Origin: CAZZDK01 sp964652235
GTDB lineage: Bacteria; Pseudomonadota; Alphaproteobacteria; UBA9219
Assembly (NCBI GenBank): GCA_964652235.1
Contig: CAZZDK010000002.1
Coordinates: 1 to 64,000 of the forward strand
DNA length: 64,000 nt
Direction of reading: 5' to 3'
This document shows, one piece after another, positions 33,222-41,499 of this stretch. The position numbers and the translations under genes were made by a program. Under the pieces are notes generated by a model. That model was not told where the DNA came from, did no database searches, and saw only the letters and a list, made by a program, of their open reading frames with translations. Position 1 is the stretch's first letter, and every line of letters begins with the position of its first letter.

Positions 33222-33604
33222 AGGCTCTCTCGCCAGATGACGCATGGCGCGCCTTTGTGGTGCGCGAGGCGGGAAAGGAAATCGGGCAATGGCTCGAAGG
33301 ACGCGGTCGTCTTCATCAACCCATCGCGCGGCTCACGCTGGCCGAACTGATGATCATGGCGGACAATGCCATCTCCCGCTTCATCGTTCTGGCCTCGGAG
33401 CGGAGTGCGCGGCGCGACCCGCAGGACGACGCATTGACCCGTTTCTTGTGCAGCGACTTCCCTGCGCCCTGTGCGCCCACGAGTCCAGAGGCTTTATCCT
33501 CGATCAAACCATCGCCAAAACAGGCAAAGACCGCTGGAAATTCTGCTCCATGCGCTGCCTCGACGGCTGGACAACCCTCTTGCGCAGATCGGGAGGGAGC
33601 ATGA
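33206..33604 (+). CDS. Hypothetical phage protein
   Basis: 132 residues from the ATG at 33206. The first 80 residues are helical (WRAFVVREAGKEIGQWLEG, LTLAELMIMADNAISRFIVLASERSARR) and look genuine. The last 45 residues are Pro/Ala/Ser-rich and overlap, in the next frame, a zinc-knuckle-like sequence (33460-33570). So either both frames are used or the gene has shifted frame. The stop overlaps the ATG at 33601. Confidence 0.55.
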   Translation: MAQGLKALSPDDAWRAFVVREAGKEIGQWLEGRGRLHQPIARLTLAELMIMADNAISRFIVLASERSARRDPQDDALTRFLCSDFPAPCAPTSPEALSSIKPSPKQAKTAGNSAPCAASTAGQPSCADREGA

Positions 33605-33816
33605 TCGATAAGACGGCTCTTGAAAAGCAGGCGATCAAAGAGGCACGGCGCAATTTCGCCGAGGCTTTGGCGGAACTCAAATTGATGAGCGCGTTTCAAA
33701 ACTGCACGCCCGCGCAAATCGACCAGCTTATCGAAGCCTGCGTGGACGGGTTTCAGGCATCGGTGCAGCGGCAGGCGGGCCAGACAAATCCTCTCGATGA
33801 TGAAATACCGTTTTAA
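33601..33816 (+). CDS. Hypothetical phage protein (possibly longer, with zinc knuckle)
   Basis: 71 residues from the ATG at 33601; helical (ALEKQAIKEARRNFAEALAELKLM) with an acidic end NPLDDEIPF that resembles the tails of SSB-type partners. The same frame is open upstream and encodes LPCALCAHESRGF...WKFCSMRCLDGW, a Cys2...Cys2 zinc-binding pattern. With a GTG start at 33448 the protein would be 122 residues and include it. Which start is used is undecided. Confidence 0.6.
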   Translation: MIDKTALEKQAIKEARRNFAEALAELKLMSAFQNCTPAQIDQLIEACVDGFQASVQRQAGQTNPLDDEIPF

Positions 33817-33825
33817 GGAGCCGCT

Positions 33826-34590
33826 ATGCTTGATCTCAATCACGGCTCCGGCTGCGCCTATGCCCCCGTCAATCCCGCCGTATTGTTCGCCCAAGGCATC
33901 AACGACCGTATCGACGCGACCTTGCTGCTCGAACATATCTCGAAGCCCAAACGCGCCTATCTCGGTGCAAGCGCCATCGGTGAACCCTGTCTGCGGCGGC
34001 TCGTTTACGCAGCCACCCATACGCCGGAGGATCCCGACAAAACAATCAAAGGCCAAACGCTTCGCATCTTCGAGGCGGGGCATGTGTTCGAGGATTTGTC
34101 GATCCGCTGGATGCGCGCCGCAGGGTTCGATCTGCGCACGCACAAGAAAAACGGCACGCAATTCGGTTTTGAAACAGCGCAGGGGCGCGTGCGCGGTCAC
34201 ATCGACGGCGTGATCATCGGCGGGCCGTCCATCGGTCTGCCTTGGCCCGCTTTGTGGGAGCATAAGGCTCTTGGCAACAAGGGCTGGACGGATTTTGTCA
34301 AAAAGGGATTGCAAGCCTCCAAACCGATCTATTGGGCGCAAGTGCATCTCTATATGGCCTATATGGAACTCGGCCAATGCCTCTTTACTGCGCTCAATAA
34401 AGACACCGAAGAATTGTGGCACGAGGCCGTGCCGTTCGACGCGGCTGAGGCGCAACGTCAATCCGACAGGGCTGTGGACGCTCTGCGCGCCATCGACGCG
34501 CGGGAATTGCCTCCACGCTTTGCCGCCCATGCCGATTTCTATCTGTGCCGTTTTTGCCCCTTCCATGATCGCTGCTGGAGGGACGCATGA
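33826..34590 (+). CDS. PD-(D/E)XK nuclease with Cas4/AddB-type Fe-S cysteines
   Basis: 254 residues. RecB-family nuclease core: catalytic Asp127 in GHIDGVI and Glu145-x-Lys147 in ALWEHKALG, with a downstream QVHLYMAYM helix. Cys55 (IGEPCLRRL) and Cys241, 244 and 250 (CRFCPFHDRC) match the one-plus-three cysteine pattern that binds a [4Fe-4S] cluster in Cas4 and AddB. It probably resects DNA ends for the neighbouring annealing ATPase. The end overlaps the helicase start by four bases. Confidence 0.82.
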   Translation: MLDLNHGSGCAYAPVNPAVLFAQGINDRIDATLLLEHISKPKRAYLGASAIGEPCLRRLVYAATHTPEDPDKTIKGQTLRIFEAGHVFEDLSIRWMRAAGFDLRTHKKNGTQFGFETAQGRVRGHIDGVIIGGPSIGLPWPALWEHKALGNKGWTDFVKKGLQASKPIYWAQVHLYMAYMELGQCLFTALNKDTEELWHEAVPFDAAEAQRQSDRAVDALRAIDARELPPRFAAHADFYLCRFCPFHDRCWRDA

Positions 34591-35870
34591 GCGATTTCAC
34601 GCCGTCTCCCCAGCAAGCGCAAGCCATGGCGCAAATCAAGGAATGGTTTCTGCACTGCACGAAACAGCAGCAGGTTTTTCGCGTCATGGGCTATGCGGGC
34701 ACGGGCAAGACGACCGTCATCCGCCACACCGCCAGCGAACTCGGCCTTCATCAACCGAAGGATGGTGGGCGTTACGGCGATATCCTTTATGCCGCTTACA
34801 CAGGCAAGGCCGCGCTCGTCATGACCCGCAAGGGCACGCCAGCCTCGACCATTCACAGCCTGATCTATCGCGTCTCCGGCACATCGCCGCTAGAAATCGA
34901 ACGTCTGCAAGAAGAAATCGCGCTCATCCGCTTGTCTCTTTCCACGCTTACGGGCGATGAAGAACTATTCGCCAAGGCACGTCTGCGCCGTTTGGAAACG
35001 CGCCTTCAACACGCGCATCAACCGAGCTTCGTTCTGAACGCGGAGTCGCCGCTTTGCACAGCCAAACTCCTCGTGCTCGATGAAGTCTCGATGGTCGGCA
35101 AGGAAATGGCGCAGGATCTTCTGTCCTTCGGCAAACCGATCCTCGTTCTGGGCGATCCCGGCCAGTTGCCGCCGATCAAGGGCGAAGGCGCGTTCGTGGA
35201 CGGAGTACCCGATGTCATGCTGACCGACATCCATCGCCAAGCCGAAGAAAGCGCGATCATCCGCCTTGCCACGCTGGCACGGCAAGGTTTCTACATCCCC
35301 TACGGCAAGCATGACGATTTTGTCTGGAAGATGCGTGTGAACGATGTCACGCCCGCGCAGATGCTCAAAGGCGGACAGGTGCTCTGCGGACGCAACCGCA
35401 CGCGCCTTTGGCTCAATACAGCACTCAAGCAGGCGGACGGCTTTCCAGCCCCTTATCCCGAAGGCGGCGAGGAGAAAATTATCTGCCTAAAGAACCGCCA
35501 TGATCTCGGCATCGTCAACGGCATGTTTCTGGAGCTTTCCGACATCCGCGACGAAGATTATTTGAGCTTCAGCGCACGCATCACAACGGAAGACGGCGAA
35601 GAGATCGATGGCCGCTACTCCTTTTACAAAGGCCATTACGACGATCATGTGCGTTTCGATAAGGATCGCTTGGGCCGCGACTGGCAAAACGTCAGGCGTT
35701 TGATCGAAAGCGTCTGGGGCTACGCCATCACTTGCCACAAGGCGCAAGGATCGCAATGGGAGAACGTCATTGTTTATGACGATCACCTTTGCCGCAACGA
35801 GGACGATCAACGGCGTTGGCTCTACACGGCGATCACCCGCGCCGAGAAGGGCTTGGTGATCCTTGATTGA
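34587..35870 (+). CDS. RecD-like superfamily 1 DNA helicase
   Basis: 427 residues. Walker A is GYAGTGKTT (35-43). Walker B LVLDEVSMVG, motif III LVLGDPGQLPPI, a DIHRQAEESAIIRLA segment, and the final motifs ITCHKAQGSQWENVIVYDD and WLYTAITRAEKGLVIL are all present. It moves 5'-3' if it behaves like RecD/Dda enzymes. It follows the nuclease in the same operon and overlaps the primase start by eight bases. Likely role is replication or recombination. Confidence 0.88.
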   Translation: MSDFTPSPQQAQAMAQIKEWFLHCTKQQQVFRVMGYAGTGKTTVIRHTASELGLHQPKDGGRYGDILYAAYTGKAALVMTRKGTPASTIHSLIYRVSGTSPLEIERLQEEIALIRLSLSTLTGDEELFAKARLRRLETRLQHAHQPSFVLNAESPLCTAKLLVLDEVSMVGKEMAQDLLSFGKPILVLGDPGQLPPIKGEGAFVDGVPDVMLTDIHRQAEESAIIRLATLARQGFYIPYGKHDDFVWKMRVNDVTPAQMLKGGQVLCGRNRTRLWLNTALKQADGFPAPYPEGGEEKIICLKNRHDLGIVNGMFLELSDIRDEDYLSFSARITTEDGEEIDGRYSFYKGHYDDHVRFDKDRLGRDWQNVRRLIESVWGYAITCHKAQGSQWENVIVYDDHLCRNEDDQRRWLYTAITRAEKGLVILD

Positions 35871-38800
35871 TTTCAACGAGAGCAAGCCGTTCGGTTCTCT
35901 TGGCGCGCGCGTCGATCTGGACGCGGTCGTTGCGCTCTTGCGCGATCAGGCGGGTTTTTGGGTTCCAAGCCATTTTCCGTCCGGCCAAAAGAAAGGCAAG
36001 GACTGGCGCGTGGCCAACATCCAAGGCGACGCGCCTTATAAGCAAGGATCCTGCGCGATTAAGCTGGAAGGAACCCACGCAGGCGACTGGTATGAGTTTG
36101 ATACCAGCAAGGGCGGCGGCCCCATCGGGACGCTCTCCCACGCGACGGGCCTGCGCGGGCGGTTTCTGATCGAGTACGCCGCCGAGCTGTCCGGATGGAA
36201 GGTCGGCGACAAGAAGCCTCCGATCCTACGGCCTGACAATCAAGCGCAGAACACGCAAAACGAAATCCGTTTTATCCTTTCCGGCTGTCGTCCGGCTGCA
36301 GGCTCGCTCGCTCAAACCTACCTCGAAGTGCGCGGGCTTTGCCTGCCTGATACGCAGGATCTTCTCTTTCATCCCGATCTCGCGCATTGGGAAACCAAGA
36401 TGGGTTATCCCGCGCTTGTCGCGCACGTCCGCGATGCTCAGGGCCAAGTCGTCGGGCTTCATCGCATCTGGTTGGCCTTGGATGGTAAAAGCAAAGCGGA
36501 CGTCCCCAAGGCGAAGATGATGCTCGGCCCCGTCGCGGGCGGAGCCGTTCGTCTCGGAAACGCTTCCGGCGAGATCGTCGGCGTGTCCGAAGGCATAGAG
36601 ACGGGACTGGCGGTCGCGCAAGCCATGCCGCAACTTCCTGTCTGGGCCTCCTTATCGACAAGCGGTATGGAGAAGCTGCGTCTGTCGCCAGCCCTTCGCC
36701 GCGTCATTTTGTTGGCCGATCATGATCAAAGCGGCGCAGGACAAAAAGCGGCGGAGCTGGCCGCCGAGCGTTTTGTTGCCGAAGGGCGGCGCGTCTGGAT
36801 CGCGTTGCCGCCCAAAGCAGGCGAAGATTTCAACGACCTTCTTGTCCGCGAAGGCAAAGAAGCCGTTTGCGCTGTTCTGGGCAAGGCTGCCGAATATCAC
36901 CCTCGCACGCCCACGCTTGCGGACGCTCCGGCCAACCAAGACATCGAACACCCGCCGCACAAACCCTTCGGCTTCAAAGAAGACGCTGGAAGCATCAAGC
37001 CCCAGATTCGCGCCGATGATGGTGACCTTGCACGCGTGGCCGATCAATGCTGGTCGGTTCTTTACGCCTCGAACGCGCCGCCCTGGCTGTTTCGTCTTTC
37101 CTTCCGCCTGACATGGGTGGATCTGGACGACAACGCACATCCCAAGCCGCAATTCCTCACGGAAGACCGGATGCGCTTCGTGCTGGCCCGTCTCATCGAC
37201 TGGCGCAGGCAGGGCAAGGACAAAACAGTCTCGGCCAACCCACCGCCCGCCGTCATCAAGGACATTCTGGCCACGCCGCACACGAACCTGCCCGTGCTGG
37301 GCGGGATCGTCGGCACGCCTGTGTTCGGCCCCGATGCAACGATCCTGCAAAGACCCGGTTACCATAAAGCAGCTCGGCTTATCTATGTGCCGCAGGAAGG
37401 GTTTGTTCTGCCCGCCATCGCAGTCAACCCTACGCCGGAGGACATTCGCGCTGCCCGCGACTTGCTGCTTGATGAACTGCTTGGCGATTTTCCGTTCACA
37501 ACCGAGGCCGAACGCGCCCACGCCCTTGCGCTGTTGCTACTGCCATTCTTGCGTCCGCTCATTTCCGGCGCGACGCCCGTCCATTTGATCGAAAAGCCAA
37601 CCCCAGGCACAGGCGCGACGCTTATGGTCGAGGCCATATCCGAGATCGCCACAGGCGCGCGCGCCAGCGTCTTGACCGAGGCGCATGACGAAGACGAATG
37701 GCGCAAAAGGCTGACATCCGCTTTGCGCGAGATGCCGACCTTCTTGTTTGTCGATAATCTCAAGGCGCGTCTCGATAGCGCCGCCTTGGCGGCTGCCGTC
37801 ACAGCCCCCTCATGGGAAGACCGCATCTTGGGGCGCAGCGAGATCGTCTCGTTCCCCGTGCGCTGCGCGTGGGTGGTCACAGGTAACAACCCTGCGCTCT
37901 CGAACGAAATGGCCCGTCGCGCGATCCGCATCCGGCTTGATGCCCGCGTCGATCAACCGTGGCGACGCGCAAGTTTCCGCCACAAAAACCTCATGGGATG
38001 GGTGCGGCAGAACAGGCCGAGCCTTGTCGCCGCCTGCCTGACTCTGGGCCAAGGCTGGATCGCCGCTGGACGGCCCGCGCCGGAACAAAGCCTCGGCAGT
38101 TTCGAGGAATGGGCGCGCGTGATCGGCGGCGTTCTGGGCGTGGCAGGCATCCCCGGCTTTTTGGGCAATCTTGACGATCTCTACGAAGCCTCGGATGCGG
38201 AAGGCGCGCTCTGGCGGGATTTTGTCGGCGCATGGTGGGAGCGTTTTACGGATCGTGAGATCGGCGTGAGCGATCTTTATCAGCTTGTCCAAGATCGGGA
38301 CATCGCGCTCCCCTTGGGCAAAGGTTCGGAGCAATCCCGCCGCATCCGTCTCGGCAAGCAACTCGCCAAAATGCGGGATCGCGTTTTTCAGATTGAGGAT
38401 GGCCCCTCCGTCACGTTGCTTGCAGGCAGCCTGCGCTCAAACGCCAAGATGTGGCGACTGGCGATCAGCAGAAATTTGGACAGCGAAAAACACTCACAAC
38501 ACTCATTCCCGCAGTCAAAGCATGGTGAGTGTGTGAGTGTCGGAAAGCAACACTCACCCCAACACTCACGCGAAAAAGCCCAATCCAATCAAAAGGCTGA
38601 TGAGTGTGGTGAGGGTTATGAGTGTTTTTCCACCCCATACGCGTGCGCGCGCACATGCGCGATTAACGACCCCCTAAAACACTCACTAACTCCCCCACAC
38701 TCACTAACGTCCGAAAACACAAAAGATTTTCGAGGTGAGTGTGCAGGTGAGTGTCAAACCCAACACTCATGCGCCGCCGCCATGCCCGCATGGCTTGAAG

Positions 38801-38904
38801 GCATGGGCGATCAATTCTCGCCCGCCATGGCCGAGGCCATAGCCGCGCAAACCGCGCCCCAACCATCCCCACCAAACGAAGGAGGAATGAACGATGAGGA
38901 CTGA
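35863..38904 (+). CDS. Phage primase-helicase (Toprim plus AAA-like domain)
   Basis: 1013 residues. Residues 40-110 form a primase-like zinc-free N-terminal part. The Toprim domain has Glu243 (VSEGIETGLAVA) and Asp286-x-Asp288 (ILLADHDQSGAG). From about 480 an AAA-like domain follows with PGTGATLM at 581-588, where the Walker A lysine is replaced by Ala, then FLFVDNLKARLDS and a WVVTGNNPALS sensor. The C-terminal ~140 residues are low complexity, rich in HS and EC, because the DNA there carries 13 copies of CACTCA/TGAGTG. Likely initiates prophage replication. Confidence 0.82.
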   Translation: MIDFNESKPFGSLGARVDLDAVVALLRDQAGFWVPSHFPSGQKKGKDWRVANIQGDAPYKQGSCAIKLEGTHAGDWYEFDTSKGGGPIGTLSHATGLRGRFLIEYAAELSGWKVGDKKPPILRPDNQAQNTQNEIRFILSGCRPAAGSLAQTYLEVRGLCLPDTQDLLFHPDLAHWETKMGYPALVAHVRDAQGQVVGLHRIWLALDGKSKADVPKAKMMLGPVAGGAVRLGNASGEIVGVSEGIETGLAVAQAMPQLPVWASLSTSGMEKLRLSPALRRVILLADHDQSGAGQKAAELAAERFVAEGRRVWIALPPKAGEDFNDLLVREGKEAVCAVLGKAAEYHPRTPTLADAPANQDIEHPPHKPFGFKEDAGSIKPQIRADDGDLARVADQCWSVLYASNAPPWLFRLSFRLTWVDLDDNAHPKPQFLTEDRMRFVLARLIDWRRQGKDKTVSANPPPAVIKDILATPHTNLPVLGGIVGTPVFGPDATILQRPGYHKAARLIYVPQEGFVLPAIAVNPTPEDIRAARDLLLDELLGDFPFTTEAERAHALALLLLPFLRPLISGATPVHLIEKPTPGTGATLMVEAISEIATGARASVLTEAHDEDEWRKRLTSALREMPTFLFVDNLKARLDSAALAAAVTAPSWEDRILGRSEIVSFPVRCAWVVTGNNPALSNEMARRAIRIRLDARVDQPWRRASFRHKNLMGWVRQNRPSLVAACLTLGQGWIAAGRPAPEQSLGSFEEWARVIGGVLGVAGIPGFLGNLDDLYEASDAEGALWRDFVGAWWERFTDREIGVSDLYQLVQDRDIALPLGKGSEQSRRIRLGKQLAKMRDRVFQIEDGPSVTLLAGSLRSNAKMWRLAISRNLDSEKHSQHSFPQSKHGECVSVGKQHSPQHSREKAQSNQKADECGEGYECFSTPYACARTCAINDPLKHSLTPPHSLTSENTKDFRGECAGECQTQHSCAAAMPAWLEGMGDQFSPAMAEAIAAQTAPQPSPPNEGGMNDED
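38491..38769. repeat. Alternating pairs of CACTCA / TGAGTG, candidate replication origin
   Basis: Within the end of the primase gene CACTCA occurs at 38491, 38500, 38551, 38563, 38680, 38698 and 38764, and its complement TGAGTG at 38526, 38534, 38601, 38619, 38736 and 38748. They come in strict alternating pairs: two forward, two reverse, and so on. The fuller unit is AACACTCAC. Iterons inside a replication gene recall the lambda origin within gene O. Confidence 0.7.
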
Positions 38905-39211
38905 TCCGATCAAAGCCCGTGATGCCAACATCTACTGGCGCTATTCCCACACAGGCCGCGTCTATGACGTGCGCGTGCGTGATCGCTACGATCTGGGCGA
39001 AAGCCGCGTCACGTCAAGCGGCGCGTTCTGGACGGGCTGGAAACATGCCCGCGCCACAAGCCCCGAAGCCTTGTTCGGTGAAATGCTCTTCCGCTTTGGC
39101 TTCACCACGCTTGAAGAAACGCGGATCGCTCTTTTGCAATTCGCCAAGATCGACAATTGCCAATGGGCACGCGACATGCTGGAGGCCCGCACCTACGGGA
39201 GGGTCGCATGA
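38894..39211 (+). CDS. Hypothetical phage protein
   Basis: 105 residues, not assigned to a family. Mixed alpha/beta (ANIYWRYSHTGRVYDVRVRDRYDLGE, EALFGEMLFRFGFTTLEETRIALLQFA). It overlaps the primase end by 11 bases and the next gene by four, so it belongs to the replication operon. Confidence 0.65.
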   Translation: MRTDPIKARDANIYWRYSHTGRVYDVRVRDRYDLGESRVTSSGAFWTGWKHARATSPEALFGEMLFRFGFTTLEETRIALLQFAKIDNCQWARDMLEARTYGRVA

Positions 39212-39639
39212 GCAAAGGCAAGAACCTCACCCTCAAAGACGTCTCTGACCGCATCGATCAAGCGGCGCACACCATGCGCAAGCTGCCCAAGGTCGCCGTG
39301 AAGGGGTATTTTAACGTGTGGCCCGCTATCGTCCGCGAAGCGATGGAAGCGTATGGATGGGACGAGATGCATGTCCAACCCGGCCCGCCTTCCGCCCGCC
39401 AGATCACGGAGATGGATGAAGTCATGCTTTGGCTCATGTGGTTGGAGCGCGACGAGGTGCGTATCGTTTGGCTTCGCGCCAACGGCATTCGCTGGAAGCG
39501 CATCGGGCTTGAGACGGGCTGGTCGGTGCGAAAACTGCAGTACGATTGGCGAATCGCTCTCATGAAACTCGTGCATCGCTTGAACAATCCGAACGAGAAA
39601 ATCACGCTTCCTTACAAGCGGCGTATCCAAGGCGGATAA
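39208..39639 (+). CDS. DUF6362-like helix-turn-helix protein
   Basis: 143 residues from the ATG at 39208. The pattern VWPAIVREAMEAYGWDE ... ARQITEMDEVMLWLMWLERDEVRIVWLRANGIRWKRIGLETGWSVRKLQYDWRIAL recalls a DUF6362-type phage protein, with the helix-turn-helix at the C-terminus. It probably binds DNA. It is the last gene before the decamer repeat arrays, which makes it a candidate for their binding protein. Confidence 0.7.
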   Translation: MSKGKNLTLKDVSDRIDQAAHTMRKLPKVAVKGYFNVWPAIVREAMEAYGWDEMHVQPGPPSARQITEMDEVMLWLMWLERDEVRIVWLRANGIRWKRIGLETGWSVRKLQYDWRIALMKLVHRLNNPNEKITLPYKRRIQGG

Positions 39640-39788
39640 ACAAAAATGCGCAATCGATCTTTAAGCGATTTATTTGATTGGCAAACCCCATGCGCGTTTT
39701 AGTTCTGCGTGTTTTGCGCATTTTCTGGCATGGTTTTGATTATGGTCAGGAGAGTTGCGGACGGGCCAAGCGGCTTCAACGGCCCAAA

Positions 39789-40070
39789 ACACCGTCCGAT
39801 ACCATCGGACACCCTCCAACACCTTCGCACAGAGGCCGACACCTTCGGGACATGGTCGAACATCATCCGACATCATGCGGATAGGATCGCCACTTTGAGC
39901 AATCTTAGGACGTTCCCGGCATGGAAACGCATCAAAGATTGCCAGATCAGCGGGACACTATCTGACACCCTTCAACACTATCGAACACCATCCGACATCG
40001 TTCGACATTGTCGGGACACCTTCGACACTATCGGACATCATCGAACAGTATCGCACATGATGTGACATGA
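39789..40070. repeat. Two arrays of 10-bp tandem repeats (consensus TCSGACACYA)
   Basis: About nine decamers at 39789-39878 and twelve more at 39951-40070, in almost unbroken 10-base phase (for example TTCAACACTA, TCGAACACCA, TCCGACATCG, TTCGACACTA, TCGGACATCA). The core GACAC/GACAT always falls on the same face of the helix. They fill most of the 702-base gene-free stretch 39640-40341. Open frames through it (up to 118 codons) are repeat translations and not convincing genes. Confidence 0.75.
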
Positions 40071-40140
40071 TTGGCCACGCCAAAGCCGCAACGGATACGG
40101 CTGCACCGCCCATCCCTTTGAATACAAAAGGTACTTCCCG

Positions 40141-40239
40141 CCGCATACCCTATGCGGGCGGGCGAGGCCCGATAGAACCCTACATATAGGGATAAAAAAC
40201 GGGAAGCCATCCACATGTTGTGGTTTGAAAGGCTCCCCG
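40141..40239. terminator. Two hairpins before the cytosine methyltransferase gene
   Basis: CCGCATA-CCC-TATGCGG at 40141-40157, and a larger structure at 40200-40239 with outer arms CGGGAAGCC/GGCTCCCCG (one mismatch) and an inner CCACA/TGTGG stem. They could end transcription from the early operon. No T run follows the second one, so this is tentative. Confidence 0.35.
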
Positions 40240-40341
40240 ATAAACACCAAGAAAACAAAAACTTAGCTGCCGCCTTGAGCGGCTTCCTTTGCATGGATTC
40301 TTTTGAAGCAGGAATCCGGCCTCCTTAACGCGAGGTTTTCT

Positions 40342-41499
40342 TTGAATGGTCTGGCTCTATCTGCCGCCGGAGGCGATCACGCATGCCCAAAAGGGCGCGC
40401 GCTGTTCGGCCTCTCGCTCTGCGCGGGTGCGGGCGGGCTTGACCTCGGCCTCCACCTTGCGCTGCCAGACTATCGAACTGTTTGTTACGTTGAGCGGGAA
40501 AGCTACGCCGCATCCTCTCTCGTGGCGCGGATGGAAGACGAGGCCTTGGATCGCGCGCCTGTCTGGGACGATGTTAAAACCTTCCGAGGCAAAGCGTGGC
40601 GCGGCGCGGTGGATATCATCCATGGCGGTTATCCATGCCAGCCATTCTCGATTGCAGGCCGTCAACTTGGCGACAAAGACCCGCGCCATCTCTGGCCGGA
40701 TATCGCGCGGATCGTCCGCGAGATTAAACCGCCCATCTGCTTCTTTGAAAATGTCGGCGGACATTTACGACTGGGGTTCGAGCAAGTCCACGATGACCTT
40801 TGCCGCATGGGTTATCGCGTTAAGGCAGGGTTGTTTACGGCGGAGGAAGTCGGCGCGCCTCATAAACGTGAACGGTTGTTCATCTTGGCCTACCGTGAGG
40901 GTGTCTTCGGCGAACGGGGCCTCACGCAAAGAGATCTCGGCTGGGAACCCGAAGGGGCGGTTGGAAGTGAGCGCGCAGCTTTGGCTAACCCCGCGCGCGC
41001 AGGAGACGACCGAGAAGCAGGAGAGCTTCATAAGGCGCAACGGCGACCGGACGGATCGGTGCTTCGGGTCATTAACGGCGCAGACGACGCGATGGCCGAC
41101 GCCGCGCGCACAGGAGCCCGGAAGCACAAGCGTGGATCACGGCCTCAGCCTAACCGAGGCCAGCAAGGCATGGCCGACACCCCAATCGACGGATTACAGG
41201 GATCGGGGCAATCTCTCGAACCCATGCATCCAGCGGCGGATGGCCATGGGGAAGCAGGTCAACCTGTCCATGATGGCGCATCCGATGGCGTACCAGTCTG
41301 GCCGCCAGCCCCAGCCAATCACAACGGATGGGAAGGAGTCCCAGCCAGTCTTAAACCCGCTGTTTGTCGAATGGCTGATGGGCTGGCCTATCGGGTGGAC
41401 AGACTCCGTCTTTGCGGCAACGGCGTGGTGCCGTTGGTCGCGGCTTATGCGTTTTGCACTCTGGCAACTGAAGCCATCACAGAAAACGAAACAGAATGA
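40342..41499 (+). CDS. DNA (cytosine-5-)-methyltransferase
   Basis: 385 residues from a TTG at 40342 with GAGG six bases upstream; no ATG fits, and TTG at 40303 is an alternative. Motif I is SLCAGAGGLDLGL, the catalytic motif IV GGYPCQPFS, motif VI FFENVGGHL, motif VIII RERLFILA and motif X RLRLCGNGVVPLVAAYAF. It methylates cytosine, probably to protect phage DNA. The frame between VIII and X is weakly methyltransferase-like, while the neighbouring frame also encodes typical methyltransferase sequence. No restriction partner is seen. Confidence 0.85.
   Translation: MNGLALSAAGGDHACPKGRALFGLSLCAGAGGLDLGLHLALPDYRTVCYVERESYAASSLVARMEDEALDRAPVWDDVKTFRGKAWRGAVDIIHGGYPCQPFSIAGRQLGDKDPRHLWPDIARIVREIKPPICFFENVGGHLRLGFEQVHDDLCRMGYRVKAGLFTAEEVGAPHKRERLFILAYREGVFGERGLTQRDLGWEPEGAVGSERAALANPARAGDDREAGELHKAQRRPDGSVLRVINGADDAMADAARTGARKHKRGSRPQPNRGQQGMADTPIDGLQGSGQSLEPMHPAADGHGEAGQPVHDGASDGVPVWPPAPANHNGWEGVPASLKPAVCRMADGLAYRVDRLRLCGNGVVPLVAAYAFCTLATEAITENETE

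Noticed and set aside
31653..34566. Minus-strand ORFs of 530 and 416 codons opposite the recombination genes
   Set aside because: Arg/Ala/His-rich, no motif; the plus-strand genes carry Walker, nuclease and SSB signatures and are coupled by overlapping starts.
38491..38769. CRISPR array
   Set aside because: The repeats are only 6-9 bases, occur in both orientations and without uniform spacers, inside an open coding frame. No cas genes in the window; the Cas4-like protein belongs to a phage recombination set.
39678..40065. ORFs of 68 and 118 codons in the decamer repeat region
   Set aside because: The translations (SDTLQH, TPSDT, IRHH) only mirror the 10-base DNA repeat in several frames; no start signal or protein-like pattern.
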